Source of the DNA: Brachionus plicatilis
Taxonomy: Eukaryota > Rotifera > Eurotatoria > Ploima > Brachionidae
Direction: 5' to 3'
NCBI GenBank assembly: GCA_010279815.1
Contig: QEOQ01000640.1
Coordinates: forward strand, 722,117 to 786,116
Length of the DNA stretch: 64,000 nt
Numbering within the stretch: the stretch's first letter is position 1; every line of letters begins with the position of its first letter. The position numbers and the translations under genes are program-made. The notes under the pieces are model-generated. The model saw only the letters and a list, made by a program, of their open reading frames with translations. It did not search any database and was not told the origin of the DNA. Shown here piece after piece: positions 32,921-47,500 of the stretch.

Positions 32921-35900
32921 AGATTTAAGAAGATTTTGTATTTTATTCTTTTACTTTAGTTTTATTATGTGGCATTTAAAATTTTTTTAAAAATAAATTT
33001 AGTTTAGATTTAAATTTAATGTTTTTTTTTGCTATTTTGAAAAATCAACTAAATGTTAACCTTTAAAAAACGTTTTTTTTTTTAAATTTTTTGTACTTTA
33101 AGTATTTTTCTCAAACAATGAACGGTTCTTGCATTTTTAACTTCATTTATTATACAAAAATTGTGAAAAAATTAATGATTTTGGGTTTTTTTTCTTTATA
33201 TCTCGTCTTCCAATCTGAAATGAAATTCCAAATAAATAATTAAGAAATAAATTTTAATTTTTTTTATTAAGAAATCGTATTTAAATTCTAATCGAAAATT
33301 AATGCCGATGGGATATCGATAATTTCAATTAAATAAAATTTTTTTAAAAATTGGATTTTACACAATTTTTTAAGCAATGATACATTTTTTGTTATAATAC
33401 AAAGAACTAAATTATTTCAATCATTTTAAAATTTAAGTCATTTAATAATTAATTTTATAATTTTTCCAGCGCTTATAAATTTATAAAAAGGGTTGCTTTG
33501 AGTTTTTTTCTCAATAGCCAGACACAAATAAGAATGCAGCATTGTTTGGTAATAAAAAATAGGCTAATGTGACAAATGAGACGCAATTGAATTGTTGGAT
33601 GTATAGGACTCAAAAAACTCTTTAATTTTCAATTTAAAACTTAAAAAGTTTTGAAAATTCAATTTTTTCCCTATTTTTTTAAATTTTTACAAAAAAATGA
33701 CTTGGTTAAATAACCGCTCTTAGAATGTTACTCAAATTGTCTTTTTTAAGAAGAAATATACAGAAATTTTATTTTTTAAATTATTCACCAGTGGAGAGCA
33801 TTCCCTTCTTTAAAAAAATTAAAAAAGCTGCATATTAAAAATAAGTCTTTATTAAAGAAATAGTTTTTTTATACTACAAATATAGAATTGTTGTAAATAG
33901 GCTCTAGAAAATTGTTTTTTTTTTTATTCGTGAATCATCAGATAATTTTGTTAAAAAATCTGTTTGTTTCTAAAACCAGTCAGGTATATATTCGATTTTC
34001 ATTAATTAATTAATATTAAGATTAATTTTTTTCTATTCTATAAAAAAATATAATTTCATGCTTACTACGTGCACTAGCAGACCATTTAATTATTCTAATA
34101 GATATTTTTTAATTAAAATGCTTAAATGATTTGATGAAAATTTTTCTATTTATTGAATTAGTTAATAATTTAGTTTCAATTTATTAATGCTAGCAATCGT
34201 TCAATTATATTAAACCAAGAACTTGAAATCTAATTATCAAATGTAAAAGAAAGCTGTTTCTTAAAGTAAAAAATCCTAAAATTTTTATTAAAAATCGATT
34301 TTAGAAGAAAATAAGAGGAGTTTATTTGACTGACAAAGACTGTCATTGAATTTAGAAGTAATGTAATTTTTGTTATAAAAATATTGTTTTAATGACTTTT
34401 TAATATTTTGAAAAATAACTTTACCAAATTTAATGATTAATTGCCGGTATTCGAACATCATTTTTAGAACCTTATTAATTCAATTACTTTAAATTTCAAA
34501 TAAAATATTTTTTAAACTTTGAAATCGAAAATTTTCAAATAATAGTTTACATTTTACAGGCTCGAATTTTTTTTAATATTTATTTTACAACAAATGTCTA
34601 GTCTTTTCAAACAATTTTTTATTAAAAAAAGTTAGAATTGTCGATCGATTGCTAGGAAAAAACTTTGGTCTTTATAAATAATTAATAAATTTACAGAAAA
34701 AAAGTTAGAATGAGGCAGATAGAGAATAAATTTTATTAAGTCAATAAATCATTTTGTATGGTCATAAAATTAAATTAACTAAATTGACTGACTTTTTATT
34801 AACTTAAAACGGAACAATCGATTTAACTTGTAAGAGTTCGCAAAAAATCGAAAGAATAAAACATCGTTGTGTTCCATGGTTGTTTTAGTTTCATACCATC
34901 GGTCTGACTGCATACTGAGAGATTTCTTAATAACAGCTAAAATTTATTAGTTTCATTTTTTTTAAATTTGTTCAGGAACAAAAAAATTAATTAAAAACTT
35001 CCAATTTTGCGACACTTTGTTTCTATTGATTTTAGAAAAAAAAATTTATTTCAAACAAAATTTCTATAAATGTTAATTTCTGTATTAAATGACGATATTT
35101 TTGTAAAAAAGAAATTATTAATTTATAAGATTCGTTAATTTAAAGTCAAGATGCATTTGACAGTATTTCAAAGATTAGTTCTATTTGAGCGAAAAATTGA
35201 AAAGTTTTAGTGAGTTGGGAGAATTTATTGAGCTTTTAATTTTTAAATTTCATTCCAAATAATCTAAAGAGAGAATTAATTCAATATATCTGATAATTAA
35301 AAAGAATTCGAATTAATTCGACATCCCCAGTCATAGATTTGATGTTTTGCTCAATTTCCGCATTGTTAAGCCCAACAATCAAGTCTTTGTCGTGAACGAA
35401 CCGCTTTGTCAATTTTTAATTTTTAGTCACTTTTTCATTCCGTTTTTTAAGTTCCGTTCCTAGTGTGTATCTCTTACCAATCATTTAAAAAATAAACATT
35501 TAAATATTTTTGATTGTGTTCATTCAAGAGTGAGACAGTTTTTCAATATTTTCTCTCTATTGATTTTTTCGAATCATTTGTTCACAATAAATTTGAGACA
35601 TTTTTAAATTTTTGTCCCGCATAAAAATTAATTAATTTAAGCTCATCATTTGCGAGCAACTTTTTGTAAATTAAAATTATTTAATATTCTTTAATTAAGG
35701 ATAAGTATTGAAAAGAATAAATAATGGATAGTTGAAGTACTTCTAAATACACTTAACAAGCCATTATCAACTTTTATCTTAGTTAATTTCAAATAAATTT
35801 ATTTAACTAATTGCAGGAGTTGGATTGAATTTTTATTAACATTTTAATTATATTGAGTAATTTTGGAGAAGAAAAAAAGGATCAAATTTTTTAATCAATG

Positions 35901-36532
35901 ATGTTAAATGGTGTTAAATGTTTTATTAAATTTTAAAAGATGATCGGAATCTAAAAAGAGAATAAAAATAGAATGATCAAATAATTTTTTTAATTTATTT
36001 AGCGAGCCACCTGCCCCAAGAGACTTTCTGGTAATCTCGAGAATTGGAATCAAAGATCAATTTATTTATTGATTCATTCATATTGATTGAACATCTTGCT
36101 TAAGGACTCACATATACGGCTTGTTAATTTAGAACTATTACAACACGATGAAGATATTCCTTTTCTATCGAAGTTGAACACTGGTAAGAAATCGATCGTC
36201 AATTTTAAGGAACACGGAAATTAGTTTCTCTTGAAAGAGTTGAAATAATCTAAAGAAAATATTTGTTTTATTTTAAAGAATTCTAGAAGAACTTGTTAAG
36301 CATTAAAAAAATAAAACTTCATTATAAAATTCGAGCAAAAATTAATTTCATGTTTATAGAAATTAAGGAAATATGTCTTAAAATTTTAAAATTTGTTTAT
36401 CTATGTAAAATAAATTTTCGTTTTTTCACAACTATATATTTGATTTTAAACATAATTTTAATTTTAGATTAAATGAAACTGAATTATTCATCGTAATTAA
36501 TAAGGTTGATTTTAGTATGATTACTCAACAAG
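32921..36532. other. AT-rich intergenic DNA
   Basis: No coding region supported. One GC-richer island at about 36000-36190 (CGAGCCACCTGCCCCAAGAG) ends in a donor-like CTGGTAAGAA. It might be a non-coding 5' exon of an unseen transcript. Confidence 0.35.
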
Positions 36533-37698
36533 TATTATTGGGTAAAACTAGCTGTATGGAAAACATGAAAATTTAATTTATTATTTTTATTTTAAATCTA
36601 GACGATTAGACTAATTTGATAAACATCCATATTTAGTCAGGAAATAAAAAAGAAATTCGGAAAAATGTTTCAAATTTTTTGCCTAAAATATCACTGGGGA
36701 TTTGTATTTCAGAGCCCTGAAAATTTAAGCTAATCAGGATAAAAAATAGAAAAAAAGATACTATTAATGCTTGGGACAAAATGGATGGGCTATATTTCGA
36801 TTCTTTGGTTTGATTTAGAGAATTAGTCATCATTTCGATTCCCTGCATTAATGTCACATCAAAAACTGTAAATTAGGATTAACAATATATAAAATATAAT
36901 CTTTTAATTTTAATTTTCAATAATTTCGATATATTATAAAGCTTGAATATATTCCATTCGTTAAAATAAACACTTAATCTCATTCCAGTCTTGCCAGGAG
37001 TCTTCCCAATTATATTTTTTAACAAAAAATTATGATTTAAAATTAAAAATTTAAAAGCTATAATTTTTGGATAACTTCGACTCAAATGGCTAAAATATAT
37101 TTTATGGCCAATTTAATCCTAAATTAATATCTTAGTCACCTCTAGATCAGCTAGAGTTAAACCAAATATTTTATATCAAAACTTTAAATAAAACGCAAAT
37201 CCATAATCAAATCGTCAAACCATCAAACACATGTGGTAAGTAGTTAAGAGAAAATATCAACCTAATAATATAACTGAAGAACTAAAGATTTTAAGTGATT
37301 TCAATATATTCTCTGGAACCGATTTTTTTAAAAAAAAATTATTTTTCTTTAATTATAAATTATAAACTATATTGTTGATATAATGTTTGGTTATTGATGA
37401 GTCATTAATCGTTGTGCAATTTCGAATCGAAATGGGATAATATTTAACTTAAAGTAAATTTTTTGTTTTTTAAAGTAATTTATCACTAGAATAAAGCTTA
37501 TCATTGTATATTGAATCGAAATGAGGGCCAACGCAACTTAAATCAAGAAAAAGTTCTTACACTTTGTTCTTAAGATTTGGATATTAAGTCCGTAAATTTA
37601 AAAGCTTTGACGAAAATTTTCACAATTCAAATCTTAATTTTTAAAAATAATGAATTAAATTTTCATGTTTTCCATACAGCTAGTTTTACACAATAATA
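36533..37698. mobile_element. TIR element of about 1.17 kb without a transposase
   Basis: The terminal inverted repeats, about 45 bases long, are nearly perfect: GTAAAACTAGCTGTATGGAA at 36542-36561 is inverted at 37668-37687, preceded by TATTATTG. The interior is AT-rich with no transposase motif. The target duplication is unclear because the flanks are simple AT DNA. Confidence 0.7.
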
Positions 37699-40600
37699 TT
37701 AAAAAAAAATCTCTGAAAACAATCGGAGATGAATGAATAAATCAAATTATTGAATATGACTTAAGTAAAATATTTTATTTCTGTTCAAATTTTATATTAA
37801 TTTTTACAGCAATTAAAGTTTATTTTTATACTCATTTTTTTCAATCTCTAGTTAAATAAGAAGGATTCAGTTCCGATCGGTAGGGTCCAAGATAACTCAT
37901 CATACTTTTATATAAAAATAAAAAAATTAATAAAAATTTTGGAGGCATCAATAAAACTTTTTTGGTAATTTTGAAATTTTTTCCTTTTCTTTTATCTTAT
38001 AAGATTTTTTATTTCTTAACTAAGTATTTTTTAAGTTAATTTAAACTGAAAATATTATTACAAAAGTGTAAATGCACCTGTGTAACTTAAAGACTTGTTT
38101 TGAAATAAATTTCATAATTTTTCCAGTTTTAAAGTAAAAATAAAATTTCGAAAAGAATGGTCCTTGATTTGTGCAAAGAAAAAGTTCTCGCTCTAAAACA
38201 AGAGATATATCAGTATTGATTTAAGAGTGAATAATTTTTATTCAATAATTAGAAATTGTGTGTGGTATTATTTACTTGATAAAATTTTACATCAATCAAA
38301 TAATTAATGCTTCTTTTTTTAAGGCAGTAAAATAATTATGAATATTTAATAAAATTTTAATTATACACTTAATCGTTTCCTTGAGATTTATTTTATTTAA
38401 TCCAAATTTTTTTAAAATATTTAGTTTACTCCTAATAGAGAACTAAAAAAATCTTCGAATGGGTATGGGCCTAATTTGAAGCATGTCATTATTTTGCAGT
38501 AATTGCTATTTACAATTATTTAACTACTAATTCAAATTAAAACATTCAAGTCGACTGAGAATTTTCTTTTGATTCAGTTAGACCGATTGGAAACTTTTAT
38601 TGTTTTATTAAGTTTTTTATTGTTCAATTAAAGCTGAAATTATTTGCTATTCTCATTCGAGTATGTAGAAAAACAATTCTTCAAGTTTTGTTTTTCTAAA
38701 AAAATTAATGTTAAAGAAAAATTTTCTAGCAATAAAAATATCCTGACTCAAAATAGATACAGTGTCACTTGACGACTATATTTTCTAATTGTTCTTAGGC
38801 ATCTTAAGCTTTGAAAAGAAAGTATACTCGTGGGATCTTTGTATTAAATTGCACATTGAAGTTTTCCCCTACTATTATGAAAAAAAAATTTTTTTTAAAT
38901 CATAAGAAAATAGCTTGTTTATTGATAGAAAAAATCTATTAAAATTTCAATTGCAAATTAATAATATTCTAGTCCTGGTTAAATTCAGTCATTCGCATTT
39001 GAAAATTGATTTTTTTATTCTATTTGCAAAGAACAAACAAAATAAAAGTTTTTTTGTAATTTTGTTAAAAAGGTTTTTGCGCTTTCGTTTAATCGTCTTA
39101 GCTGATTTTTTATCAGATTAATTTTAATTAATTTTTTCTATATAAAACTCGATTAATATTTAAAAATGATTTAAAATTTCATTTTTTCTTTGCATCAAAG
39201 GATTTATTTTTTAAGAATCGCTTTAACTTTTCATATAATTAAAATATTTGAATACTTTACATTTAATTTTATTTTATTCGAAAATTAAGATGATATCATG
39301 TGCTCATAGACTGAGCTTTATTGTTCAATTAATCAAAGCCAAAGCCAAAATTTGATTTTTATTTGATATCTCAGAAAGAAAATCAAGTAAAAATCGATTT
39401 TGTTTTAGGGCTTTGTTTTCTCCAAAAAAGATAACTTTAAATGATTAAATTGTTTTTTAATTATTTTTTAAAAGAATAAATAAAATATTCAATATATCGA
39501 TGAAATGGTAATTTTTTTTCTATTCTATTTTTATCAAACTTTTGAAGTATTTTTTCTTATATATTCAATTTAAATTAATAGAACAAAATTAGCTATTGAG
39601 ATTCTTGTTATTTAAGAGATAAATCATTAATTTAAATTTATTTTTTGAACACATAAAACTCGATTGTTATCCCTCAGTCTATCAAGATTCAAAAGCCCAA
39701 ATTTGATCGAAATTTGATACGCAGAGCCTTAATTAAAAGTCCCAGCTAAAATAATCACTCAATTGCGTAATCGTTCTTTCTTAAAAACAACTTTTTAAAT
39801 GATAGATCAAATTTCGGTCTTTCGGAATACTTGGGAGACTTGTGATTTATTGACAGTTGGATTTAAGCTGGCTGAATCTTCAATTTTAAGTGTACTTTGT
39901 ATCTTTGTAAGTAAGTTCTATTTAATCGAAATTTTCCAAAAAAAACTCCAATAAAATTGTACAAAACTAAAAAATAAACCAAGTAGCCGCTAGAACCAGA
40001 CAATAACAAACAAATAAATTATTTTTTAATTAGATTTTAACTAATAAAACGCAATCAATATTGAACTTCAACCTTCTAAGAGCTAAACAAATGGAGATGA
40101 GCGCGGTTGTTGTAAATACATCAGAAATTTTGATTTAAAACCACTCGTTGTATTTGATTATGAAAATTGTGTTTATAAGAAAATAAAAACAAAAATATAT
40201 GAATCTTTATTGAATATTAAATAGTTTATGGATTGAAAATTAAGATAAATTGATAAAGTGTTTTTTTTTTTGTTTTGCAATTTTTTTTAGCTCAGATTAG
40301 CAAATCACCAAAATTAGAACTTAAGTTAATTTTAACAGCGTCTATCTTGCTTTCAGTGATTTAAATTAACTTCCTTAATTAAAAAAAGTTCTTAAATGTT
40401 CAAGAGCCAGAGCACTAGTACTAGTAGCTTTTAATTAAAGTATAGAATTGGAAACAATTTTTTAAAGTGCGCAATTAATTAAAAATATTCTCCTAGGCGA
40501 TTCTCTTATTCAGCATTTTTAGTTAACATTGACATTTTAGGGTAGTGCTTTTCTGAGTAACTTAGCTTACTTTCTCAAGACTTAATTATTTAAAGCTAAT

Positions 40601-40899
40601 TTTTTTCTCAAAGAATAGTTTAGTGAATACTAAATGACTTTTAAATTTTCAAGTAATTGATTTTCGAGAGAGAAAAAAAAATTACTGATGTTCTATTAAT
40701 TTCGATGCAAATATTAAAAGTCAAGCTAAATTTTATGTAAAAATGAGAAATTAAAGAGAATAATTATTAATTTTATTATAGAAAAATAAATCTTCGAATT
40801 TTTAGATCTAATTGATAAAGAGTTATTTTATTTAGCTGGAAAAAAAAGGGACGTGTTGTCATAAATTTTGATAGAATAAATTAAAAAAGAATAAAAGAC
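37699..40899. other. AT-rich intergenic DNA
   Basis: Nothing recognised. Open frames here (for example 38915-39121) are short, Phe/Leu/Lys-rich and without homologous motifs. Confidence 0.4.
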
Positions 40900-41410
40900 T
40901 CCGATTTTCAAATCGATCATTTTCCTTTACCGTAGCTTCTCTTCATGTCATCTTTCGTGATTGTTAACCTCCAAATTATTGCTAGCCTTCCTACTATCCG
41001 TGACCACTGAGGTCTCCATAGAAGGGCTTTGTTTGGTTAAGTAGAGTTCAGTGTTAGAGAATGTTTCAGATCAGTGAATTCGGAAAAATTTCCTTGGGCT
41101 TCCAATTTGTAAGATGTTCAGACTTTCTCTATCAGTCTCTGATTTCTCTAAAAATTCTTGTTCATACATGATTATTGCTTTTACTTAACTGCTTTACAGC
41201 TTAATCAGAATTGGAAAGCGATCGAAGTCCTGCCTGACTCCTGTGCTCGAAACTCTTAGACTGTAATTTTCCCACAAGGTTTCTCTGGTATGCTATAAAA
41301 AGTTATTTTGAAGTCAATGAAATTTACGAACAATCGAATGCTCCATTCCAGAAGTTCTATGATGTTTCCAGGATCAAGTTTCCCTTTTATTATTTTTTCT
41401 ATTTGCGATA
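40900..41410 (-). mobile_element. RTE-like LINE fragment, minus strand
   Basis: A block GC-richer than its surroundings. The minus strand reads NIIELLEWSIRLFVNFIDFK, then SIPEKPCGKI and a VRQ-like motif before further stops. This corresponds to the RT motif A region (FVNFIDFKKAFDSIHRE...LWKI) and motif B of RTE-type elements. Heavily decayed. Confidence 0.55.
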
Positions 41411-44400
41411 TCAATCGATTAAAAAAGGCAAAAAAATAAAAAAATTTTCTTAGTAATATTTTTCAAATTTATTGATAATATTATTAAAAATGGTGGTAGT
41501 TGATCTAATTCATAAAAAAATAAAAAATGTTATTCATTAAAAACAATTTTTACTGAAAATTTGATTTTTTTACAGAAAAATTACCTTTTTCACATTTTTA
41601 AAATTAATTTGTGTAATTTATGCAGTTAAATGTAAAAAAATGTAAAATTTCAAATTGGGAAAAAATGCCAAAAAACTAGAAAAAATTATTAAGGATCAAG
41701 TTTTTCACTGAAAAATTAGACTTTTTTGGCATTCAGCATTTTTATTGAATTTGACATAAAATAAAGTAATTTTACGTAAGGTTACATTTAATTACATTCT
41801 AAATTTGATGTTACTTTATGTAGTCTTAATTTTTTTGATGTAAAATTACGTAAAATGATGTCATTTTATCAATTATGCAGCTTAATCGCTAATACTGTAG
41901 ATAAAAAATTCAGTTAAATCTTTAGTTTTCGTCTTTTTGATCACTAATTTTCCCCATCACTAATTTTACAAGAATTTTTCTGTCTATCTCGAGTCAACTC
42001 TTCAGGAAATTTAATGCATCTTTTAAAAATCTCAAAATAGTCTGCATATTAACTGAGAGTTTGAAGATAATTAATAGCATGAGTTATTTTATTGTTAAAT
42101 TTAACAAATTTACTGAAAAACATGTAGCAATTTTTTCAAATTTCTTAAATTGAGGGCAACTCTAAAAATTTGAGAAAATATTTAATAATTTTGTTATTTA
42201 AAAAAAATGGAATGTTTTCTTTTCTTTTCCAAATTAATTTCAACCTAATCGGGATAAGCCCCAGAATTCTTGAAAAAAACAAAATTATAAATTTAAAAAA
42301 AATAATCTCTAATATTTAAGCTAAAAAAATTTATGGAAGAAAATAATTCATGATTTATATAGTAAATGTAATTTTTAGAAATTAATGAATTATTTCAATT
42401 AATATCTCAATTAATTAAAATAATTAATCAAATGATTCAAAATAATTTCGGATAACTTCTTAGTGTCAAAAGTTAAATGATTTAAGAAAATGATTAAAAA
42501 CAGAAACTAATTATAAAGATTGTATTACTTTATGCAATCTATTTTATCATATTTTTTTCCTTCCAGAAGCGACGAATTAATTTTTAGATTTTTTTATACT
42601 CATGTTTTCTTATATTTTAATTTTTTAAATCTCAAGAAGCTATTTATACAGAAAAAAAAACTAAAAAATACAGGAAACGGAAACGGAAGACGTTTCATGA
42701 TTGTATAATTTATAAACTAAAAATTAAAAAGAATTCTAATCTCTAGTCTACAGTAAAGACTCAATGTTTGATTTTTGAACGTCCAGGTTAACCTATCATT
42801 TTCATGTATGAATAAAAGAATCAAATTAATTTATGTTTCTTATAATTAAAGAAAATTACTTAATTTGGTTTTTTTATTATTTATTTTGTATAAGAAATCA
42901 GAAATTCTTGTTTTCTGAAGTAACATTTAAAAAAAATTCTCTTTATGAAGAAAATAATAAAGGTTCTAGTTTATTAATACATACTAGAAGATATTCTATA
43001 TTCGTATTTTTTTTTAAATTACTAGGCTTCTCATTTATATCATATAAAAAAAATTTAATCATCTTAAATTTTAGGTCAAAATAATTTAATTTAAGTTATC
43101 ACAGTGGTTATAACATTTTTCTAATCCGCTAAAATTAAAATAAATAAGAAGAATTTTTTTATCTTACAAGTGCTGCTATCTGATTCGTAACGAAAATGAA
43201 GTGTATACAAATTTAAAAAAATGAATTTTAGATTGTAAATTAATTTATTTCTACTTAGTTTAATTGAAAATAATATCAATAATAAAAATTGAATGTGAGC
43301 CAATATAAATTTATTTGTTTTAGGAACATTAATAATTCAATGTAATAAGCTTGACTTAAAAAATTTAATGCAACGAAATTCAATTGTTTAAATTCATTTT
43401 TATAGTTTTAATTTTTTTTAAATGTCATTTTTTAAAGTTTTATATAAAATTGCTATCAAGCACAAGAGAAATTAGCATTTTAATAAATCTTTAATTTTAT
43501 AAGATTTTTAAATAATTTTACACAATTTATATTCAACAATGACTAAAATAAATTGAATTTTTAATTTAAAAGCTCATTTCGAGCAAAACAGCTACTATGC
43601 ATACAATGGACAAATAGCTATCTTTATTTTGTTTGAAAATTCAGATAAAATTATTTGTTAAATCACAATAACTGAATTTTTAATTTTTTTACAATACATA
43701 TTCATTTTCAAATAATCAACTGTCCACTTAATTTATTGTCAAATGAATTAAATCGTTCAAAAATCTTAATTGTTCCCCAAAGTTTTGTTTAGATATACAA
43801 GTTTTATTGATTTTTTGTAATTTGTCCGATTAAATTTCGGACTATTTTAACTCAGTTCCATGAATATTTATTTGCGATTGATATTATCAAGATTAAGTGA
43901 CAGACTCAAAATGCCAAAAGAAAATTTCCTATCTTTAATTAACAAAATAGCCTCACTTAATTTAAAGCTAAGGCGTCTGGGAGCTTTTTAAGACACTGAT
44001 TATTATTTAGAAAAAAAATTAATTATTTGCACCATTATTTTAGTATCTTCAGGTGCGATCATTATTTAAAAATATTAATTTTTTTAAAATTTGATTTTTA
44101 AAGACTTTTAGTCTAATTAACCCAGTGAGAAAGAGTCCGGAGTGTTTCTTTTTTAAGAAAATTTACAGAAAAAATTATAAATTCAACGACTACAAATCAA
44201 AAATTTAACAGTATGAAATTATTTTTTTGGTTGGTAATCACCTGCTATTTTTGATTGAGGAAAATCTATTTTACCGATTATATAAGTTATCTCGTGCAAT
44301 ACAATCAAAATTTAATATATTTAAAATTATTTTTATTTTATCTCAGCTATGCTTTAGATATTTACGTGACACTTGATAAGTTTTTAACAGTCAATCGATT

Positions 44401-44542
44401 TAATTTGTAGAAAAACAGAGACCAAAAATGTGTAATTACGATAATTTTTGTGCTAAAGTTTAATTAAAAAGCCAAAAATAAACAGTTATTAAAATTTTGT
44501 GTTGAGCATAAAATTCAAATAAAGAATAAGAGTCTAAATGAA
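41411..44542. other. AT-rich intergenic DNA upstream of the LRR gene
   Basis: No gene supported. The open frames at 42520-43303 on both strands have the extreme Phe/Ile/Asn/Lys composition expected of AT-rich non-coding DNA. Confidence 0.4.
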
Positions 44543-47500
44543 ATGATTGTGAATTATCGCCGTGTGTTAATATTTTTACTTATTATAAACCAATTTTGGC
44601 GAATGTTCGCTTTTCGGCGATTTTATAATGGTAGAAGACGTCGCGAAAATCTGTGCCCCGTCGAGTATGAGTCATGCTGGTGCGAGTATACCAATCCAAA
44701 ATACGCAAATGAACCAGAATCTATTACTAACATTGGGTCATATTCACCAGCAATTATGATTAATTGTAATTTTCACCAAGATGAATCAAACACAAAAAAT
44801 TTACTGAATAAATCATTCGACCAAATACCCAAAATGTCATCAAGTAGCTCAATAGTAAGACAAAAGCACTTGTCTTCTATTACTCATTTAGATTTGTCAA
44901 GAACTGAAATTTTTGAATTCCCATCTGATGCATTTCAGGTGAGCAAAAATTTTTTAATTGTAATTTCATCCTTAATTATGACAATTATGTCCGAATTTTA
45001 ATAAAAAAAATTCATGCCTTTTTTTCATTAATTTTGAGATTTTTACAATTCGAAATTTGAAAATCATACTAAAAAGAAACAAAAAAAACAGTAATTAAAG
45101 AAATTTACTAGAATTTTTTTTTAATTTCCCTAAGTTTAATTCTTTATTAGATTTCTATTTAAAAATTTTTAGTTATAATAACTGAATATAACTAAGCTAG
45201 CAAAAAAAAAATTAAAGATCGAATAAACTATTATCGGAAGAAACTTGAAATTTTTTATTCAAATTTATTCGATTTTAAAATTAAATTTTTTTCCAATTTT
45301 TTCTATTATTTATAAATTTAAATAAAAATTCTAGAAACAAAAAGAAGCTATCAAATTCTTTACAATTTAGACCACTTTAAGAAATTGGATTAAAAAGAGT
45401 TTTTCTTAAAACTTGTTTTTTTTTCACTCGTTTAAATTTAAAGAAAATTAAATTAATAACTCCTGTTATTAAAATTTAATCTCTTTGAATAGTTCAGTAA
45501 AAATGAATGAATTATATTAGCAGATTTTTCAAAAAATTTTGCAAATAGAATAAAAAAATTTCAATTTATAATATTAATTAGTTTGTAAACTCTAGTTTCT
45601 AGTTATTTGTTAGTAGGGTGAGGGGTAAAGTCAAACAAAAATCTAAGATTTGAGGAACAATATTTTCTATGATTACTAGTCATTGTGAATTATTTTGCTT
45701 ATTTTTGTAAATTTTCGAATGAAAATTTATTAAATTAGTATTGATTTTCTATTTTAAAAATTTTTTTTTCAATTTTTGTTTGACTTAAGCCTTTTCCTAA
45801 TCATTAATTATTAGGGTGGCTTTTTTGACATACTATGTAACAATAAAATAATTTATTGACACATCACTATGAAATAAGACAATTTTGAAATATGTTTTGA
45901 ATTAAAATTAAATTTGAATTAGTTTTAGGTTTGAATTTTTCAATAAATTAAATCTCACAAAAATTTTAATTTTCATTATTTATTGAGCTAAAGCTAAAGG
46001 CTTAGAATTTTTCTATAACCAAAAATCATCATTTTTCTAAAATTTCTCTTTGCATTCTATAAAATTCTCTTGTTAGAACTTCCTTTTTCACACTCGATCA
46101 GATCACACATTTCACCTAACATTAGATCAGTAGTTTCCGAATTAGCCTTCAAATTAATTTCAAAATCTAATAAAATTTAATTTTAGGCTCATTTTTATAT
46201 ATTTATCGACTTGCTGCCAGGTACCATCTGTTTTCTGTGGTAAATAATAAAATTTTTTGATACCATCTACTGGATCCATATGATCAAATGTCCAAGTTTC
46301 ATTCATATTTAGAGATAATCTTGAGTAAACTATATGTTCCAACAGTTTTCCTTGACATCTTTTCATACTGATTGGTCGGTAGTTAGCAGGATCTTGTGTT
46401 AAAGAAGACTTTTTAAGTACCATATCATAGTAATGATAGCAGATTTCAGTGCTTTTGGGATTTTACTTTCTCTTAGACTTAAGCTAAAAAGATAAATAAT
46501 TTATTTTAGAATAAACTTTTAGCTATTTTTTTATATTTGCTTATAAAAAGTTCATGTGTCAATAGACATTCCTTAATTATTAATAAAATGTAAAATAAGG
46601 TGCCAAACAATTTTAGCAAAATTTTAATTGAAAATTTCTTAAATTATGAGTTAACTTTAAAAAAATGTTTCAAAAAAAATCAATCAACTTCTAATGCAAA
46701 ACTGAACCATTGAAATTTAAGAAACTTGATATTTCAAAATTTAAAAAAAGACTAAAATTAAAAGTATTTTTTTTAAGGGATTAGATGGACTGGAAACAAT
46801 TGTCGCCGAACACTGTAAAAAATTGACCATCATTCGTATGTTTGCTTTCCGAAATCTTCCTCAATTAAAAACATTAATAATCGCCAATAATCCGAATTTA
46901 ATTGATCTAGAACCTCACTCTTTTGGCAGTTTAAAAAATTTGAATTTTCTATCACTAGTAAATAATAAACTTTCGTTTATTGACGGCTACGTATTCAGCA
47001 CAAGTTGGTCTATAAAAATAATTGATTTAATCGGAAACCCATTAAAAGTAATTTTTCATGATACTTTTTTGCTGGCAAAGTGAATTTTAGAACAAAAAAA
47101 TAACAAAAATTAAAAAGTCATACTCAATTTTTTGGTATTGTGAAATTCAAATACAAATTGAACAAAAATTTTTCCTTTTTTGATGAATTAATATTAAAGT
47201 TAATAAAATATACTTAGAAAAATACTGCAACAAACCTTTTTGTTGCACCTTTTTCGCTAAAAATAATTTTTTTCATGTTTAAGTAAGACAAAAAATAAAA
47301 TATCAATAAGATTTAAATTTATTTTTGGTTTAATTTACTAAAAAAATGAAAATAATGATCTAATTTTAGGCAATAAAGGTGTAACAAAGTAAATTGCACT
47401 TTTTTGCAGTATTTTTTTAAGAATATTTTATTAACTTTAATATTAATTCATCAAAAAAGGAAGAATTTTTGTTCAATTTGTATTTGAATTTCACTATACC

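Noticed and set aside
42520..43303. Three open frames of 60-83 codons on both strands
   Set aside because: The composition is that of random AT-rich DNA (Phe, Leu, Ile, Asn, Lys) with no motif or splice continuity.
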